A stretch of DNA of 64,000 bases from Liolophura sinensis. Taxonomy: Eukaryota > Mollusca > Polyplacophora > Chitonida > Chitonidae. Where the stretch lies: assembly GCF_032854445.1 (NCBI RefSeq), contig NC_088295.1, positions 17,967,385 to 18,031,384 on the forward strand, given 5' to 3'. Below are positions 13,301 to 28,300 of the stretch, in pieces (the first letter of the stretch is position 1; each line of letters begins with the position of its first letter). Made by a program: the position numbers and the translations under genes. The notes under the pieces are model-generated. The model saw only the letters and a list, made by a program, of their open reading frames with translations. It did no database searches and had not been told where the DNA came from.

Positions 13301-16300
13301 TATTGTTACATGTCAACTTTCCTGACTTTGGCCTCTAAACTCTAATTAATAGAGGATCATATTTTATTGTCAAATCCCAAAACTTCACTCAGGTATTAAA
13401 CTCCTTGCACACCTGATCAATAGGTAAATTTTTGACTTGTGTATTAAAATAAACATCTGTTATCTCCTTTATCTTTATTTCTATCAAGTTCCTTTTATAT
13501 TTTGTAGAGTTAATTCATGTCACACACACACAGAAATACCACAAAGAAACTAAATTCCAAATGCCCACTTTATAATTGAGACAGAACAGTTTATGTTAAT
13601 AAGTTTTTATCTGCACAGAGGCTTGTTTACTTTTTTGATCATTTTCCCCCTCCTAACACTTTGAATGACCCCGTTTTTCTGTTTTCCCTTGTGTGAATGA
13701 CCTCTCTGATCTTTTCTGTTAAATGTTCGTATCTGATTCAGTACAAAAAACAAAAAAAAACAAAACAAACAAGTATATTTCTGGGGATAGTAAGAGAAAT
13801 GTAGTAATGTATATGCATATTTGAAGGGATTAACTCATTGGAATTTATGCATTAATTATATACTCTACATCAGATTCCTACAAGAGTTTTACAGATTAAA
13901 ATTTGTTCATGTTAGTATTAAACTATATGCCATTGTCATGAATAACATCTTTTGAAAGCTATACCAGTAACTTTGATGTCAGGTTTAACATGTTTTGAAC
14001 AGTAGACTTGATGTCAGGATTCACCTTTTTGTGGACATTACAACTGATGCCAGGATTGTCGTATTTGTGGACATCAGATCTGATGGAGCATTCACTTATT
14101 TGTGGACATCAGATCTTATGGCAGCATTCACTTATTTGTGGACATCAGATCTGATGGAGCATTCACTTATTTGTGGACATTAGATCTTCTGTCAGGATTC
14201 ACTTATTATTAGATTTGATGCAACAAGAACTTGAATAAGTTATTTTAGTTTGGAGATAAAAGTGTCATAGTTATATGGTGGAACCCATTCAGTCTAGAAA
14301 TTTTCAGTTTGTCTGGTCAAGAAATACAAATATCAGTGTCTGATCTCTGCATGTGAAATTTATGTTCTTATGAAATTTCATGGGGACATTTTCGTCTAAT
14401 TTAGGGGTAATATGAAATGGGGATAAAGTGTAATTTTGCATTCACATGCAGTATGTGACCTGGGGTGTGGGGAGGCACTCCTGGATTTGAATCACTTGCC
14501 TCACAGCCATCAGCATTGGGCATTTTGTCATCATTTCTCATGCGCTTGGGCTGGCTCATTAGTAATTCTTATAATTTTCATAAGTCTTGTTAACAATGTT
14601 AACAAATCTTGCTGTTTTGTCAATGCTATGTTTCTTTAAAATGAAATTGATAAACCTGATCTGGATGAATAAATTACACGCAGTAAGTATGCAATGGAAT
14701 ATTTGGGTTTTGTGTTTACAAGACAGTTTCAGTGCCAGTTCAAAATTTTAATTACACAATTAAACATAGCTGTTATTTGCATTTCTGAGGATCATATTTT
14801 ATGTTGGCAAGGTATGGTGGGTGGTCTAAATATCAGACAGTATTGGACATTTTAACAAAACAATTCTGTGGATTACAGTGACTGTCCCCCTCTCCTTGCC
14901 AAGTCCAAATTACACATAATAAACTGGTAATACAAGTAAGGCAATACTTTTTCATGTCCTACCTCAACTGTCTTCAGTGGTGCATTCAGATAAGTAGCCA
15001 TGTAGGCTGAGGGAGAGCAGCCTTTACGACTCTTTTTGTGAGTTGTTTGATTCTGGCAACAAACCCAGAGAAATCCTGGTTAATTTATCAGAGGATTAAG
15101 GCTGCAAGTCAAAAAAGTTAGACTGAAACCCTAGGCCAACACTTGTGCCACGAATACAGGATCATTGTAAGAAACATATCCTACCCCCCTCTCTCCTACC
15201 GCCGTATCTCCCCCAATGTTTCATGTGCACACAGCAAAAGACAGTGGTCTGTGCATGGCTAACCTAGGTGAAGAGACCTTTCCCTGTCGTAACAGGGTCT
15301 CTGTTTAACTGCTTGATCGCACATGATCACATGCATAACCATTCTGCGACACTCTGTAATCAGTGGTTAACCCAGGGCCTCACTCACAAAAAGATGGGGA
15401 CTGTCACAAACTGCCCTTGCCTTAGCTGTGTTTGTATTGAATGGATTCACATGTACAAACACTAACAAATCATTGGCATAGTTTCCTCATTCTTTTGTCA
15501 GGATAAGAAATGTACTTTGCAGTGGAGGACAGTTTGGAATTGTTCTCCTGTGTTACTCTCCATGTTGCTCAAGAATGAAAGTTTGATGAGCTCTGTTTAG
15601 GTACTGGTAGAAATAAATCCTTTAATCTATTAAGATAGAGTGGATTAAACAAAGCACAGTTCAGGTTGTCTGATCATTATGTATTTATTTGATGTTTATG
15701 TTCATTGTGTGTGAGAGTCACTTTTGGTCGTTAACTTCCTTTCTGATCTTAAACGTGAATGAAAATTATGGGAAAATACTTATTCAGTTTGTAAATTTTC
15801 TGCAGACAGCGGTCAGTGATTTGTAAATACATGTGTATGGGCCACGGGTGACTGCTTCATTAAGCTCAGGTGTGTGAGGTAATGTTATGTTATCTTAACA
15901 GTAAAAAGTGTTAAAAAAAACAATTTCTGTTATATTTCATATTTCATTATTTCAGCATTGTTTCACCTTTGTAAATCTAGAATGTACCTGATATTTATTT
16001 GAACTGGGAATTACCTACATTCTTGAATTGACACTGAATCCTCAACAATGGTTAAAAGTGTATATTAAAGCTAATTATGTATAATGTACAAAAATGTACA
16101 TCAAAAAGAATACATGTTAATTGTAACAAGTACAACATTTTGTATGCCGTTTAATGTGAGGTATGCATACAATGTATATGGATCAACATTGACTCTCCTG
16201 TGAGCAAGGTGTAATGTGAGACAGAGAGTACATGTATGTCAGCTCTGTTTCACTCTATTAACTCGTCGAAGTCGTCACATTGATTCTGTAGAACAAAGAT

Positions 16301-19300
16301 GGATGCCCTGAGGGGAGAAATTAGGACATTTCATAATTATCCTTTGTGCAAAGCATGGCGACTAGATTTATTTGAGGTTGGACAGAAAGGTAAACATGTA
16401 CTCATTCATTGGGCCAGAGGGCTTTGGGAGCAAGGCTTGGCTTTTAGTGCGCGTTATTATGAACGAGAACGGTAGCCCTCAACACAGAAATGTTGATCGT
16501 ATTGTTCGGTCAATAGCCGCAGCAACTTATGAATAAATAAAAAAATGGTTATAGTGTGCTGCAGCCTTGCAAGATCAGAAACAATGGGTTAAAACTGCCC
16601 CAGAACACATTTGCTGTGACTCTTAGAATTTATACCTATTGTTTCCTTCAGTGGAGTGTTGTGTACTTTATGCCATATAGAACAGATGTGTACTCCTAGA
16701 TGTGGCCAAAGAAGCAGCTCTTACTAAGTCCCTCCTCTATCTCACCTGGCTGTATGAAGCTCTGTATTAGCATTTGCATTTTGACAGGTAAAACCTAGAG
16801 GATAACTGCAGGTTTATACAACAAATCAATTCTCCAATATAAACGTGAGGGCTGGAAGAGACATGTCATTATCAGGGGGAGGTAAACCTGATCCCTATGT
16901 CTAAAGCTGTGATATCTTCCTTAAACAGGCAGCAACCTTGGCAGTGGCAGTGGCAGTGTATTTGTTCTGAAGATTACTGGTCTTCATTATCCAGTGTAAT
17001 TTTCCCTGAAAAGAAGACAATGTGTGGTGAAGAAAATTACCTGAAATAATCCATAGTTCTACAATGTAGTGAGCTAATCATTATGGCTATTTTCTTGTGG
17101 CTGCCATTTTCCCCAGATCTTTTCATAGAGTGCATAGTCTTGGACAGAAACAGCCGACAATGGCGTGATATGTTTGGGTAAACAGCTGTAATGATTTACT
17201 GTCAGGTGTGAGGGATGACAAATTAGGACTCCCCGTCAGGTATCGCAGGTTAATTAGTTTGATTAGTTCAGGTGTCACTGCCGTAAGTGGCAAATTTGTC
17301 ACCAGGCCAAAAAAAGCAGTAATGTTTACATCATGAACAACATGAAATTATTTCAGCCAAATCCAGTATGTTTATGACTTCAGTGGTTGTGAAACCTGCT
17401 TGACATGATTTACAAGTGAAATAGCTAGAATATGGGAGTAATCCAGACTTCATGTAACCAACAACAAACTCCACATTTTGATTTCATCAGGATACTTATC
17501 AAAGAAAAACAAGAAATGAAAAATGATATGAGGTCAAAGGTTATTAAAGGTTAATGATTCTTTCCGTTGTTTTTATTTATACAGCTTTATAATGAAGTTT
17601 GGTATTTACTGGGAGAAAGTTTTCATCTTCCTAACTGGACATACATGTAGGCCTACCTAACTCACAGCTCAGTCTGATTCTGTGAACATCCTATTATATA
17701 ACAGCCCCGGTTTCCTCCCACCATAATGCTGGCTGCTGTTCTATAAGTAAAAATTCTTGAATATGGTGTAAAACACCTAACAAATAAGTAGATAAATTAT
17801 ATAATAGCAGGATCATCCCTGAAGGATGACTGGTAATGTAGGATACAACCGTAACCCATGTGTAATGAGTGTGAGGTTAGGATGGGTTTGTTAATTTATT
17901 TATTTATTTATTTGATTGGTGTTTTACGCCGTACTCAAGAATATTTCACTTATACGACGGCGGCCAGCATTATGCTGGGTGGAAACCGGGCACAGCCCGG
18001 GGGAAACCCACGACCATCCGCAGGTTGCTGCTTGACCTTCCCACTTACGGCCAGAGAGGAAGCCAGCATGAGCTGGACTTGAACTCACAGGGACCGCATT
18101 GGTGAGAGGCTCCTGGGTCATTACGCTGCGCTAGCGTGCTAACGGACTGAGCCACGGAGGCCCCGATGGGTTTATCATTACCAGTGTATACATGTACATT
18201 GTATTTAGCCCCTTAGCTATACTCCTCTCCCAGGATCTGCAGAGTATGCCCTAGGGTATAACAAAACATGAAAAGGTGATTTACAAAGTTTTCTGAAAGT
18301 GGCCTCTGTATCATAAGAGAAGGTAAATTAGTTAGAATCTGTCCAGTGACATATGTATGGAGGCTGCTCTCTATGGTGACAGTTAACTTTGGTGTGTGTT
18401 ACATTTGCACAAACCTAAATTGTATCTCTGTACATGAGAGTACATGTAAATCAGCTATAGTAGTCACTGTATATTTTATTACCTGAAATCAAAGTATTTG
18501 AATGGATTAGACACTAAAATGTTGAAGAACTACAGGTGTCTCTTTGGTAGGCTAATTAAGACACATCTAATTAAGTCATCTTGTGAAGGAGGGATAATGA
18601 GCAGGGTGGGTGTACACAAACCATGAAGGACGTCACTGACCTAAACAACCCTTTTTATACCTTTTTTTTAAATACATTTTAAATCAGTTGCACTATTTTA
18701 AGTATTGGCGTACTGGTGTCATTTGACTGTACATTTACATTCATGAAAATCTGCTTTTATGATTAGCACCTGTCTTTTTTGCTAGAAGGTCAGATTTGGT
18801 TTGAGCATAATGCATATATCCATCCCAGGTCAGACGAATTATTTACAGTAGCTAAAACAAATAGCACATAATTATTCTGCCATTGGTGTTAGTGTAATTT
18901 TTTTGAGTTCTAGGTCAGTTTTATAGAACTTCCTAAATGGATTTTATATTTTGTAAATACTGTACATCAAAAAAACATTAGTTTGTACATTGTAAATCGA
19001 GATTAACTCTATGTGAAATTAAACATAATTTAAGATTTAATGTAGTTTCAATCATTTTGGGTATACGATTTTAGCATTGTGAAACATACTAGTGTGCTTT
19101 TTTTCATGTTGTTCAGGATATCATTATTGATTTAACCTCGATGTCTTAGAAAATGTATTATCTTTGTTAATAATAATATTCAAAATTATTCAGGGCTATG
19201 AGAAAATGTCTTTGTTATGGCTCAGGTTTTGCTGGAGAAATTAAAAGAATGTAAATGTTTCTGTATAAATTGATATATTAAAACTGTCTAGCTCAGCTAT

Positions 19301-22300
19301 ATGGTCACATAGCTGTGGGTTTGAGATGCCTACAGACCTGACTAAACAGGCACAGCATTCATCCCCCTGCCAGACACCAGAGAAAGTAGTCCACAGGCAC
19401 ATATGTGATTTTTACCTGAATAAAGCCTTTATTTGTCCAGACAGAGCTGTTTATTCATGATCGTGCCTAATGCATACTGGTCAACAGGTTTTTTTAAACA
19501 TAGAAACTGTGTATATATATCAAAGCATGTATTCACAGATCAGGTGCTTGGTCTATCACCACTTTGATATGATAATTATGATAGTTGTATTACAAACAGT
19601 CAGATTGGTATTCAAGGTGTTTATGTATATGCCCAGGTAGTGACCAATGATATGTGACCTAAACTCCTGCTTTGTGTATTGTTATATTTCCCTACAAGTA
19701 CCTGGTTGAGGTTAGAATAAATCAGATCATCTGGCACTGCCTATTCATTTGAAGAAAAAATATCTTTCTTTAAAAAATACATATCAGGTTTTTAGAATCT
19801 GCTAATTAACTAAACTACCTGAAAATTTCTCTAGTTTACTTGGCTGAAATGTTACACTTTATGTGCAAATTCAATGTTGAACCATTTCTTTGTACGCCTC
19901 TATAAAGTGTTACATTGTAATGATATTTAATCCTATGCAATTAACGTCTTTTATCCATTGTAATCTATATATAAATCTCTTATGTTTACAGTGTAATGAT
20001 TTGTGAAATATTTTATTTATTTATTTATTTGATTGGTGTTTTACGCCGTACTCAAGAATATTTCACTTATATGACAGCGTCCAGCATTATGGTGGGAGGA
20101 AACCAGGCAGAGCCCGGGGGAAACCCACGACCATCTGCAGGTTGCTGTCAGACCTTCCCACTTACGCGCAGAGAAGAAGCCAGCATGAGCTGGACTTGAA
20201 CTCATAGTGACTGCATTGGTGAGAGGCTCCTGGGTCACTACGCTGCGCTAGCATGCTAAGCAACTGAGCCAGGGAGGCCCCTAGTGAAATATGTAATACT
20301 TTATATATTACTTATTCTTTTAAATACAATGTTGGACATGTTGGATCTATTTTTTTTTTGTATACCATTTGTTGAAAAAGAAAGACAAAAGTCACTTGTT
20401 TTTAGTCTTGTCTAGTTTGAAACTAAAATGGGTTAAATTTTCCTCTTTTGTTGTTACACGATATTTGGAATGAATCTGCATCAATCTGAATTTATATCAT
20501 TATGTTTGCTGAATAGATTTCAGACCATGTGCAAAGAGTCTGAAGTAATTATTGTCTTTCTTGTGAAAATGTTTTGAAAATGTTGAAGGTGATCTATTGT
20601 TATCAGGAAGCAGATTGGACTAAGGATATTTTTTTTTACACTGAAATGTTGTGAAATGTTTCTCTGTGCTGGTTTGTCCCTTACCCTGTAGATGAGTGGC
20701 TGTTTTAGGGAACTCTCTTATAAATCTGCCCTCTGCTGGAATGTCTTCCCAACAACGGCATCCAGACTGAGCATCGTGTCTTGACGAGCCCAGTATTTAA
20801 CCTCAAAATTTACCCAGTTAAAAGAACTACATGATGTGTGTGATGCATGGCATATCTTAGATGGCTGATTTCTCTTCTTACAACGCTGTAAGATTCCCAA
20901 CCCAGTTGGGATTGTTTGATATACCCCAGCCGAAGGAAGTGCTCACATTTTCTCAGTGGCTCGCTTAGAAAAGAACAATCATACAGTTTCTTGTGAGGAA
21001 TGAACGGCATATACTTTGTTTTTCTGTGTCTGTGATGCGCTTTCCTTTTAGAGCACATACACCATTTGTGGATGATTAAGACAAAGTTTTTCCCTCAGTT
21101 CTGACAAGATAAAATGTACATGTTGCTTAAAAGTTTTGTTTCAAACATGTAATTTTGCTGTAAATTCTTTGACATTTTGCCAGACTGGAGAAGCTAGTGA
21201 GATTTCAAACTAGTGAAATTATCATCCTTTGTTCAAACCATGTTGCCATAGTTTTGAATTTGTAAGAAACATGAATTTCAGATGCTTTTGTTGCAGTGTT
21301 TTATCCCACACCTATCCACAGCAGTATAAATAAAGCCAATGAAATCATTCCATAGGCATGCATACAGTGCCATTTTTTACACATTACACAAAAGCTGGAG
21401 AAAAACACTTAATTCATTCATGAACCTACTGACCACGTTATTGATGGAATTGATATACATACAAATGTATATATTTACACTGATTGGCTCCTAGCCTTTT
21501 GTCCTTTGACTTTTTGCACAAAGGCCTTGGCTCAATACAGTTTATGCCATTTCTTTTTACAGCTGATGTCATTACTTCAACCACAGACTTGGTCTCTGTG
21601 CCATTGGTTTACATGTGAAGTTGGCACCTGCTACATGTATATGGTTGTTTAGGTTACAGCAGAACATCTTCAAAATTAGCTTTTTGTTTAATACAGGTAT
21701 TAAGGAAATAATGTGGAGTGTTTTTAGCTTTTGAGCCAAATAATCCACTGGTGGTATTTGCCATTCTGTGGCTATTTGTTGACGCACTGCCAATGTTTGA
21801 AGATTACAGGCTGTGCGGACCACTTCTGACTATATAGCCATAGCCTGACCTTATATACCCAGTCTCCAGCCACAGCATGACCTTATTTACTCAGTCTGCA
21901 GCTACAGCCTGAGCTTATCTACCCAGCTTCCATTCACAGTCTGACCATATATACCCAGCCTCCGGTCTGACCTTATATACCCAGTCTCCAGTCACAGTCT
22001 GACCTTATATACCCAGTCTCCAGTCACAGTCTGACTTTATATACCCGGTCTCCAAACACAGTCTGACCCTATATACCCAGTCTCCAGTCACTGACCTTAT
22101 ATACCAGGTCTCCAGTCACAGTCTGACCTTATGTACCCAGTCTACAACCACAGTCTGACCTTATATACCCAGTCTTCAGCCACAGACAGTATATACTCAG
22201 TCTCCAGCCACACTCTGACTTTATATACCCAGTCTTCAGCCACAGTGTGACCTTTTATACCCAGTCTTCAGTCACAGTCTGCCCTTATATACCCCGTCTC

Positions 22301-25300
22301 CAGCCACAGTGTGGCCTTCAATACCCAGTCTTCAACCACAGTCTGATCTCATATACCCAGTCTTCAGTCACAGTCTGACCTTATATACCCAGCCTCCGGT
22401 CTGACCTTATATACCCAGCCTCCAGTCTGACCTTATATACCCAGTCTCCAGTCACCAGTCACAGTCTGACCTTATATACCCAGCCTCCAGTCTGACCTTA
22501 TACACCCAGCCTCCCATCACAGTCTGACCATATATACCCAGCCTCTGGTCTGACCTTATATACCCAATCTCCAGCTACAGTCTGACCTTATATACCCAGT
22601 CTCCAGCCACAGCCTGACCTTATATACCCAGTCTCCAGCCACATCCTGATCTTGTATACTCAGCCTCCAGCCACAGTTTGACCTTATATACCCAGTCTAC
22701 AACCACAGTCTGACAGTATATACTCAATCTCCAGTCACAGTCTGACTTTATATACCCGGTCTCCAAACACAGTCTGACCCTATATATCCAGTCTACAGCC
22801 ACAGTCTGACCCTATATATTCAGTCTCCAGCCACAGCCTGATCTTGTATACTCATTCTCCAGCCACAGTTTGACCTTATATACGCAGACTCTATCCACAG
22901 TCTGACTTTGTATCCACTTTCTATAACCACTACCTAAACTTACCCAGTCTCCAACCACAGCCTGATTCTTTTTGTTGTGGTTGAATTCAGTGTACACATG
23001 TACACATGGGCTATATGATTGATTTGTCATGTGATACAGGTCTAGCACGCACCTCTGCTATACACAGCGGAATGTTGATTGACTTTTTCTTTTATATTTG
23101 TCACTGAGTCTGTTTGATAGTCAAGCCACACCTTGATAAAGAGATGAAGGATAATCGTGATCATCAAATTTACATGATGTCATCTTTCTTAATATTCTAC
23201 ATAACACATGTAAGCTTTTGCTCTTGATTTGGCCTCATATTAAGCTGATAATTGCAGATAAAATACCTGTATAATCATGCACAATCCACAAGTCTTTTCC
23301 CCCTGTGATTTTTCTGGTATATGGCAAGGCTTTCTGCATGCTGATCTGACAATAAACTAGACTGTTATCATCTAACTGATGAGATGTTTTTGATTGGTTC
23401 TGCATAAAACACCAAACAAATAAATTTGGAGGCACTATAACTGTCAATACTTCTGCCATGGCTAAATATACTGTACAAATTTCGTTTCATTTGTACAGAT
23501 GAAAGGACTATACATTATATACTCTTCATTTGTGCAGTGGTGAGGAATCACGTTAAGAAATTCCTGAATTCAGCTGCATATCATCAAGATCTCTACAATT
23601 TAATTGATTCGCACTTGGCCTAAAAGTCATTTCATCCAAATCTGTGTGTAACTTTATTTATAAAATAATAACCTTGTCAGCCTTACTGACTGTTAAACTG
23701 CTGTTAGAAAAATCATTTCTTAATTACTTTATATACTGACATGACTAGTGCAATGTGAGGATAGACTGCAAGCCTGCAGAATTGTCGTCTTGTCAGTTAC
23801 AAACTCTAAAAGTGGTGCCTGACAAAATTTACATGTAAATAACAGGAAATCTTCTAAACATTAGTTGGATTGAATGGGTTGTGAAATTTGTCAGCCATGT
23901 CTTCAAAAGTTATTTACAGGTGGGTCCTCAAAAGCCTCCGATCTCTGTATGTGAACTTTAACCATGAGCACCTAATTCACAGCATGGGGTAGACCTGATC
24001 TGCCCTGAGTTTCGGGAATGTCACACATCCTAAACATTTATTACCATCATACTCGAGTCAAACAGGAGAACACTGCTATCAGTTCATTAGCATTGGCTCA
24101 ATAGTATACTATTGTATTTGTTTATTACCCTTCCAGTTTTATTGCCCTAGAGTTATGAAATGTTCTTTGCCTGTGCGTGAAAAGGTGCCTTTTTAATATG
24201 ACAATCAAACCCATGCATTTGTGTACAATAAAGCCGGAGCCTTAACTTCCTATACTTGTGACAATAACATGACATTCTATGTGTATGTCAGTAAGGAAAT
24301 TTGGTCACTCTCATCTATGACTGATAGACTTACATGTAGCTGTGAATGAATTCCCAGACTCTAGTCCAGTACAGCTGTGACTTAAGTCAGGACGTGTGTG
24401 AGGTGCATGGTACAGAGTGGAGGTATATAAATATGTACCTTGGATAGACTTAGCTGTGACTGAGGCCAGACTTAGCTGTGACTGAGAACAGACTTTGCTG
24501 TGACACTGGCAAGACATTGCTGTGACTGAGGACAGAGAGCTGTGACTGGGGGCAGACTTAGCTGTGACTAAGGACAGAGAGCTGTGACTGAGGGCAGACT
24601 TAGCTGTGACTGAGGGCAAACTTAAATGTGACTGATAACAGACTTTGCTGTGACACTGACAAGACTGCGGAGGACAGAGAGCTATGATTGAGGGCAGACA
24701 GCTGTGACTGCAGGCAGACTTAGCTGTGACTGAGGGCAGACTTTGCTGTGACATTGGTAAGACTCTGCTGTGACTGAGGACAGAGAGCTGTGACTGAGGG
24801 CAGACAGCTGTGACAGCAGGCAGACTTAGCTGTGACTAAGGGCAGACAGCTGTGACTGAGAACAGACTTTGCTGTGACACTGACAAGACTTTGCTGAGGA
24901 CAGAGAGCTGTGACTGAGGGCAGACAGCTGTGACTGAGGGCAGACTTAGCTGTGACTCAGAGCAGACTTTACTGTGACTCAGAACAGGCTTTGCTGTGAC
25001 TCAGAACAGACTTAACTGTGACTGAGGACAGGCTTTGCTGTGACTGGGGGCAGGCATTGCTCTGACTATGGACAGACTTATCTGTGACTGAGGATATACT
25101 TAGTTGTGGCTGAGGATAGATTTAGCTGTGGCTGAGGATAGATTTAGCTAGGCTGAGGATAGATTTAGCTGTGACAAGTGATGTCAGAGTGTGTGGGATC
25201 ACTCACGAGTAGGGAGGACGTGGGATTGGATTTACGTGTGACTGGGTAAAGGCTTACTTCAACGGAGTCCCATTCAAACAGCACATGGTGCATAACAAAC

Positions 25301-28300
25301 AGCTTTTGAAGCAGCAGTAACACAGACAGGGCTTAGCTGCACAAGCTGTGTGTGTGTGAAGCTCTCACCCGGTAACATAAACTCTCATATACATAATGTT
25401 TAAAATGGAAGCTCAATAAATATGATAGGATTACCTGGATGTAAGATATAGCACAGGAGATTTCCACATATGGGACATGTGAGGACTTGTATGCCTAGAA
25501 AGGGCATCAGTGATAACAGCTGCCTATGGACTGCCATAAATATGGTTATTAACATAATGGCAGGTGTCAACTGAAAAACATGCCATAGAAACTTTGAGGT
25601 TTGACAACCAGAAATTCCAGTTTATTTTATTATTTTAACATTATAGATAGCAGCTTATATAAAACTTAAAACGATGAAGAGAAGATGAAACATAAAAAGT
25701 TGAATAGCAAGCACCTGAAATAAAATTAGATAAGAGAGTTTTTTTTTCATTTGAGTGCATCATCTGGATTTAAACATGGACATCACGTTTATATCAACTT
25801 GTTATATATCATAGGAGTATTTATATCCAGTGTGTGACAGGTATCGGAGTATATATGTAAATAGGGAAATAACTCACATTTTCTTGGTTCTAATTTATCA
25901 TTTAGTAGAGGAATGCTCATATTGGGGAAACTGTTGGGCTAGGTACCAGTATGTGTTTGATATAGTTAAAGATCTGCAGCATAGAGAGTAGAACCACAGT
26001 AGTGACGTCAGTGTGAAAGCTGGCAAATGATGACACGTAACCGACAGGTGAAATTCAGCTTCTTTGTCATTTTACCTCAGTTAGGGTTTTACGATTAGGG
26101 TTTTATGATTATGGTTCATGTACATACATAAATAGTAGCAATTTACACGCCCCCAAGCACCAGGGATTAAACAGAATTGGGTAAAAAAATGCAATAAAGT
26201 TAATTGCAATTTATTATCCGTCACAGGTTTAGAATTACTCAAAGTGCTGTGATCACATTTAACATACAGTGACATGAAAACAATATTTGAAACATTGTTT
26301 TGAAAATGATGCATAACAGTACTTATACATTAGTTTACTTATCAGTGGATCTGTTCTGTGAAGGAAAACTACAGTTTTAATTTTTTAAATACTTTTTGGG
26401 CATTCACAATTTCAAATCCAAGTATCCGGATTAGGCATTTAAGCCACATTTCAAATTTTGGGTTTAATAAAAAATAATTTTATGACATCACCCAGTGCGC
26501 AGAGCAAGTAGACTTAAGGTTAAGCTATAGCCCTGTTTCAGGTGTCATAGACAGATTATTAAATGCAGGGAAACATAACAGTTGTTTACATTGGTGTCAT
26601 AGTGAGTACAAGCCTGATTAACTCAAGACCGCTTAGTTATGGTAATCTCTGATGTTTGATTTTAGATTACGTGACTGGCTGCTCTAAGAAGTTGTTCATG
26701 GGGTTGATAAAAGTTAATAACAATGGAATGTGATAAAAGTGCATAGAGCCCTCCTCTGGGCTCCTTAATGAATATTCATGAGATAAAGTCTACCCATATA
26801 TAATAAGAATAGGAATGTATATATGTAAATACATGTTATATTTGGTAGATGTAGGAAGTATCAATGAATGATGAATATATTCAAATGAAAACAGTATATA
26901 ACCTCTGTTTTCAAATTAAAATGTGTTTACACCCTATAAACATTCCTTTCAAATTAATGTAGGTCACCAACAAAAGGTGTAGGTGTGTTGATAATAAGCA
27001 CTGAGGAGTGACGTCAGGCTAGGTGAAAGTGGTGAACCATAGCTGTCACATGCTGAATCCCTGAGCTGATTGTACAAGCCTGCAGTATTACAGCCTGTAA
27101 CAGAGAATGTGGCATTTGTAGACTTTCTATAGGCCTATGGAGTCATCGCAGGTTTTTATCAGCTATTCTGTATAATTCTGAGACATACATATGTATTTGA
27201 GAGAATGTACGCTACAATTTATTCAGGTACATATAAATTCATGATTAAGGGCTGTTGTTATTAAACTGCAGGCACAATAGACATTTGTATAGCGGGTGTT
27301 AAAACAGACGTGGAAGGTGTTAAGGTTAAGCCTTAATTGTGATCATTGTGCTCCAGTTGTGTCTGAGCATTTCATATTAGCCAGTTGCTAGTGTACAAAA
27401 AAAATGTCGAGCAGTTAATTGCTTTGAATCATAGTTGATCAATTCTTTCTATTGATTAATGGGTTGTGTTGAAGGCTTCTCCTGGGGACCAGCAGAAAAG
27501 ATCATGTAATGAGTTAAATATTAAATATTTAGCTTGCACATGCTCCTCTGCTTTGACACTGTTGTCTCATCACTGTACCAGATAGCCCATGAGGCTGTGG
27601 CAAGCTGACTACTGTGTACACTCTAATGTTACTGTTGAACACATTTGCTTATTCAGGCCAGTTTAATCTGAACACTTCTACTTGTCACCTGCATGGAAAT
27701 ATTGATTGATTTATTTGATTGGTGTTTTTATGCTGTACTAAAGAGTATTTCACTTACATGACAGCAGCTAGCCTCACAGTAGAAGGAAACCAGACAAAAC
27801 CGGGGGGAAACCATGACCACCCAGGACGCTGGTAGACCTTTTCACGTATGATCACCTGAGAATAAGCAACATCACCACTGACAATAGCACAAAACTGCTT
27901 TCTGTCTTCATAGATGAATCTGCGCATTCCTATGGCCAGTAGGTTAATTATTGACCTCATAAATGGAGCTCGCGATGTTCAAGTCCCATGGTGATCGCTG
28001 GATAATATTTGTACTTCCTTTATAAACTTATTGGTGATGCCTCAGATGGATTGACCATATTTCACTTAGGTAGCGCTGTAAACATGTCAGCACTGGGACG
28101 TGGCGGCATAAAGAGACACCAGTGTGTAATGTGAAGCCACACCCCAGAAAGCAAACAAACAAATTATTAGGTTTGTTTAATGTCCAACAACACTTATACT
28201 GACTAGTTTGGATGGACATAACATTTGTTAGTTTCTGCTAGAAAAGGAAGCACTAATTTTGAAATGTGGTACAATGTCTCTCATGTTTATATCTCGTTAC

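Noticed and set aside
17858-18121. Paired open frames on both strands, similar to those at 20.0, 44.5 and 54.9 kb
   Set aside because: These are translations of the same SINE. The recurring peptides reflect the repeat and are not a protein family.
21838-22960. CRISPR-like spacing of repeats
   Set aside because: Units are directly adjacent without unique spacers and the genome is eukaryotic. It is a minisatellite.
24311-24754. 147-codon minus-strand open frame, serine-rich
   Set aside because: It lies almost wholly within a 20-22 bp minisatellite, and its repetitive composition follows the array. No family motif is present.
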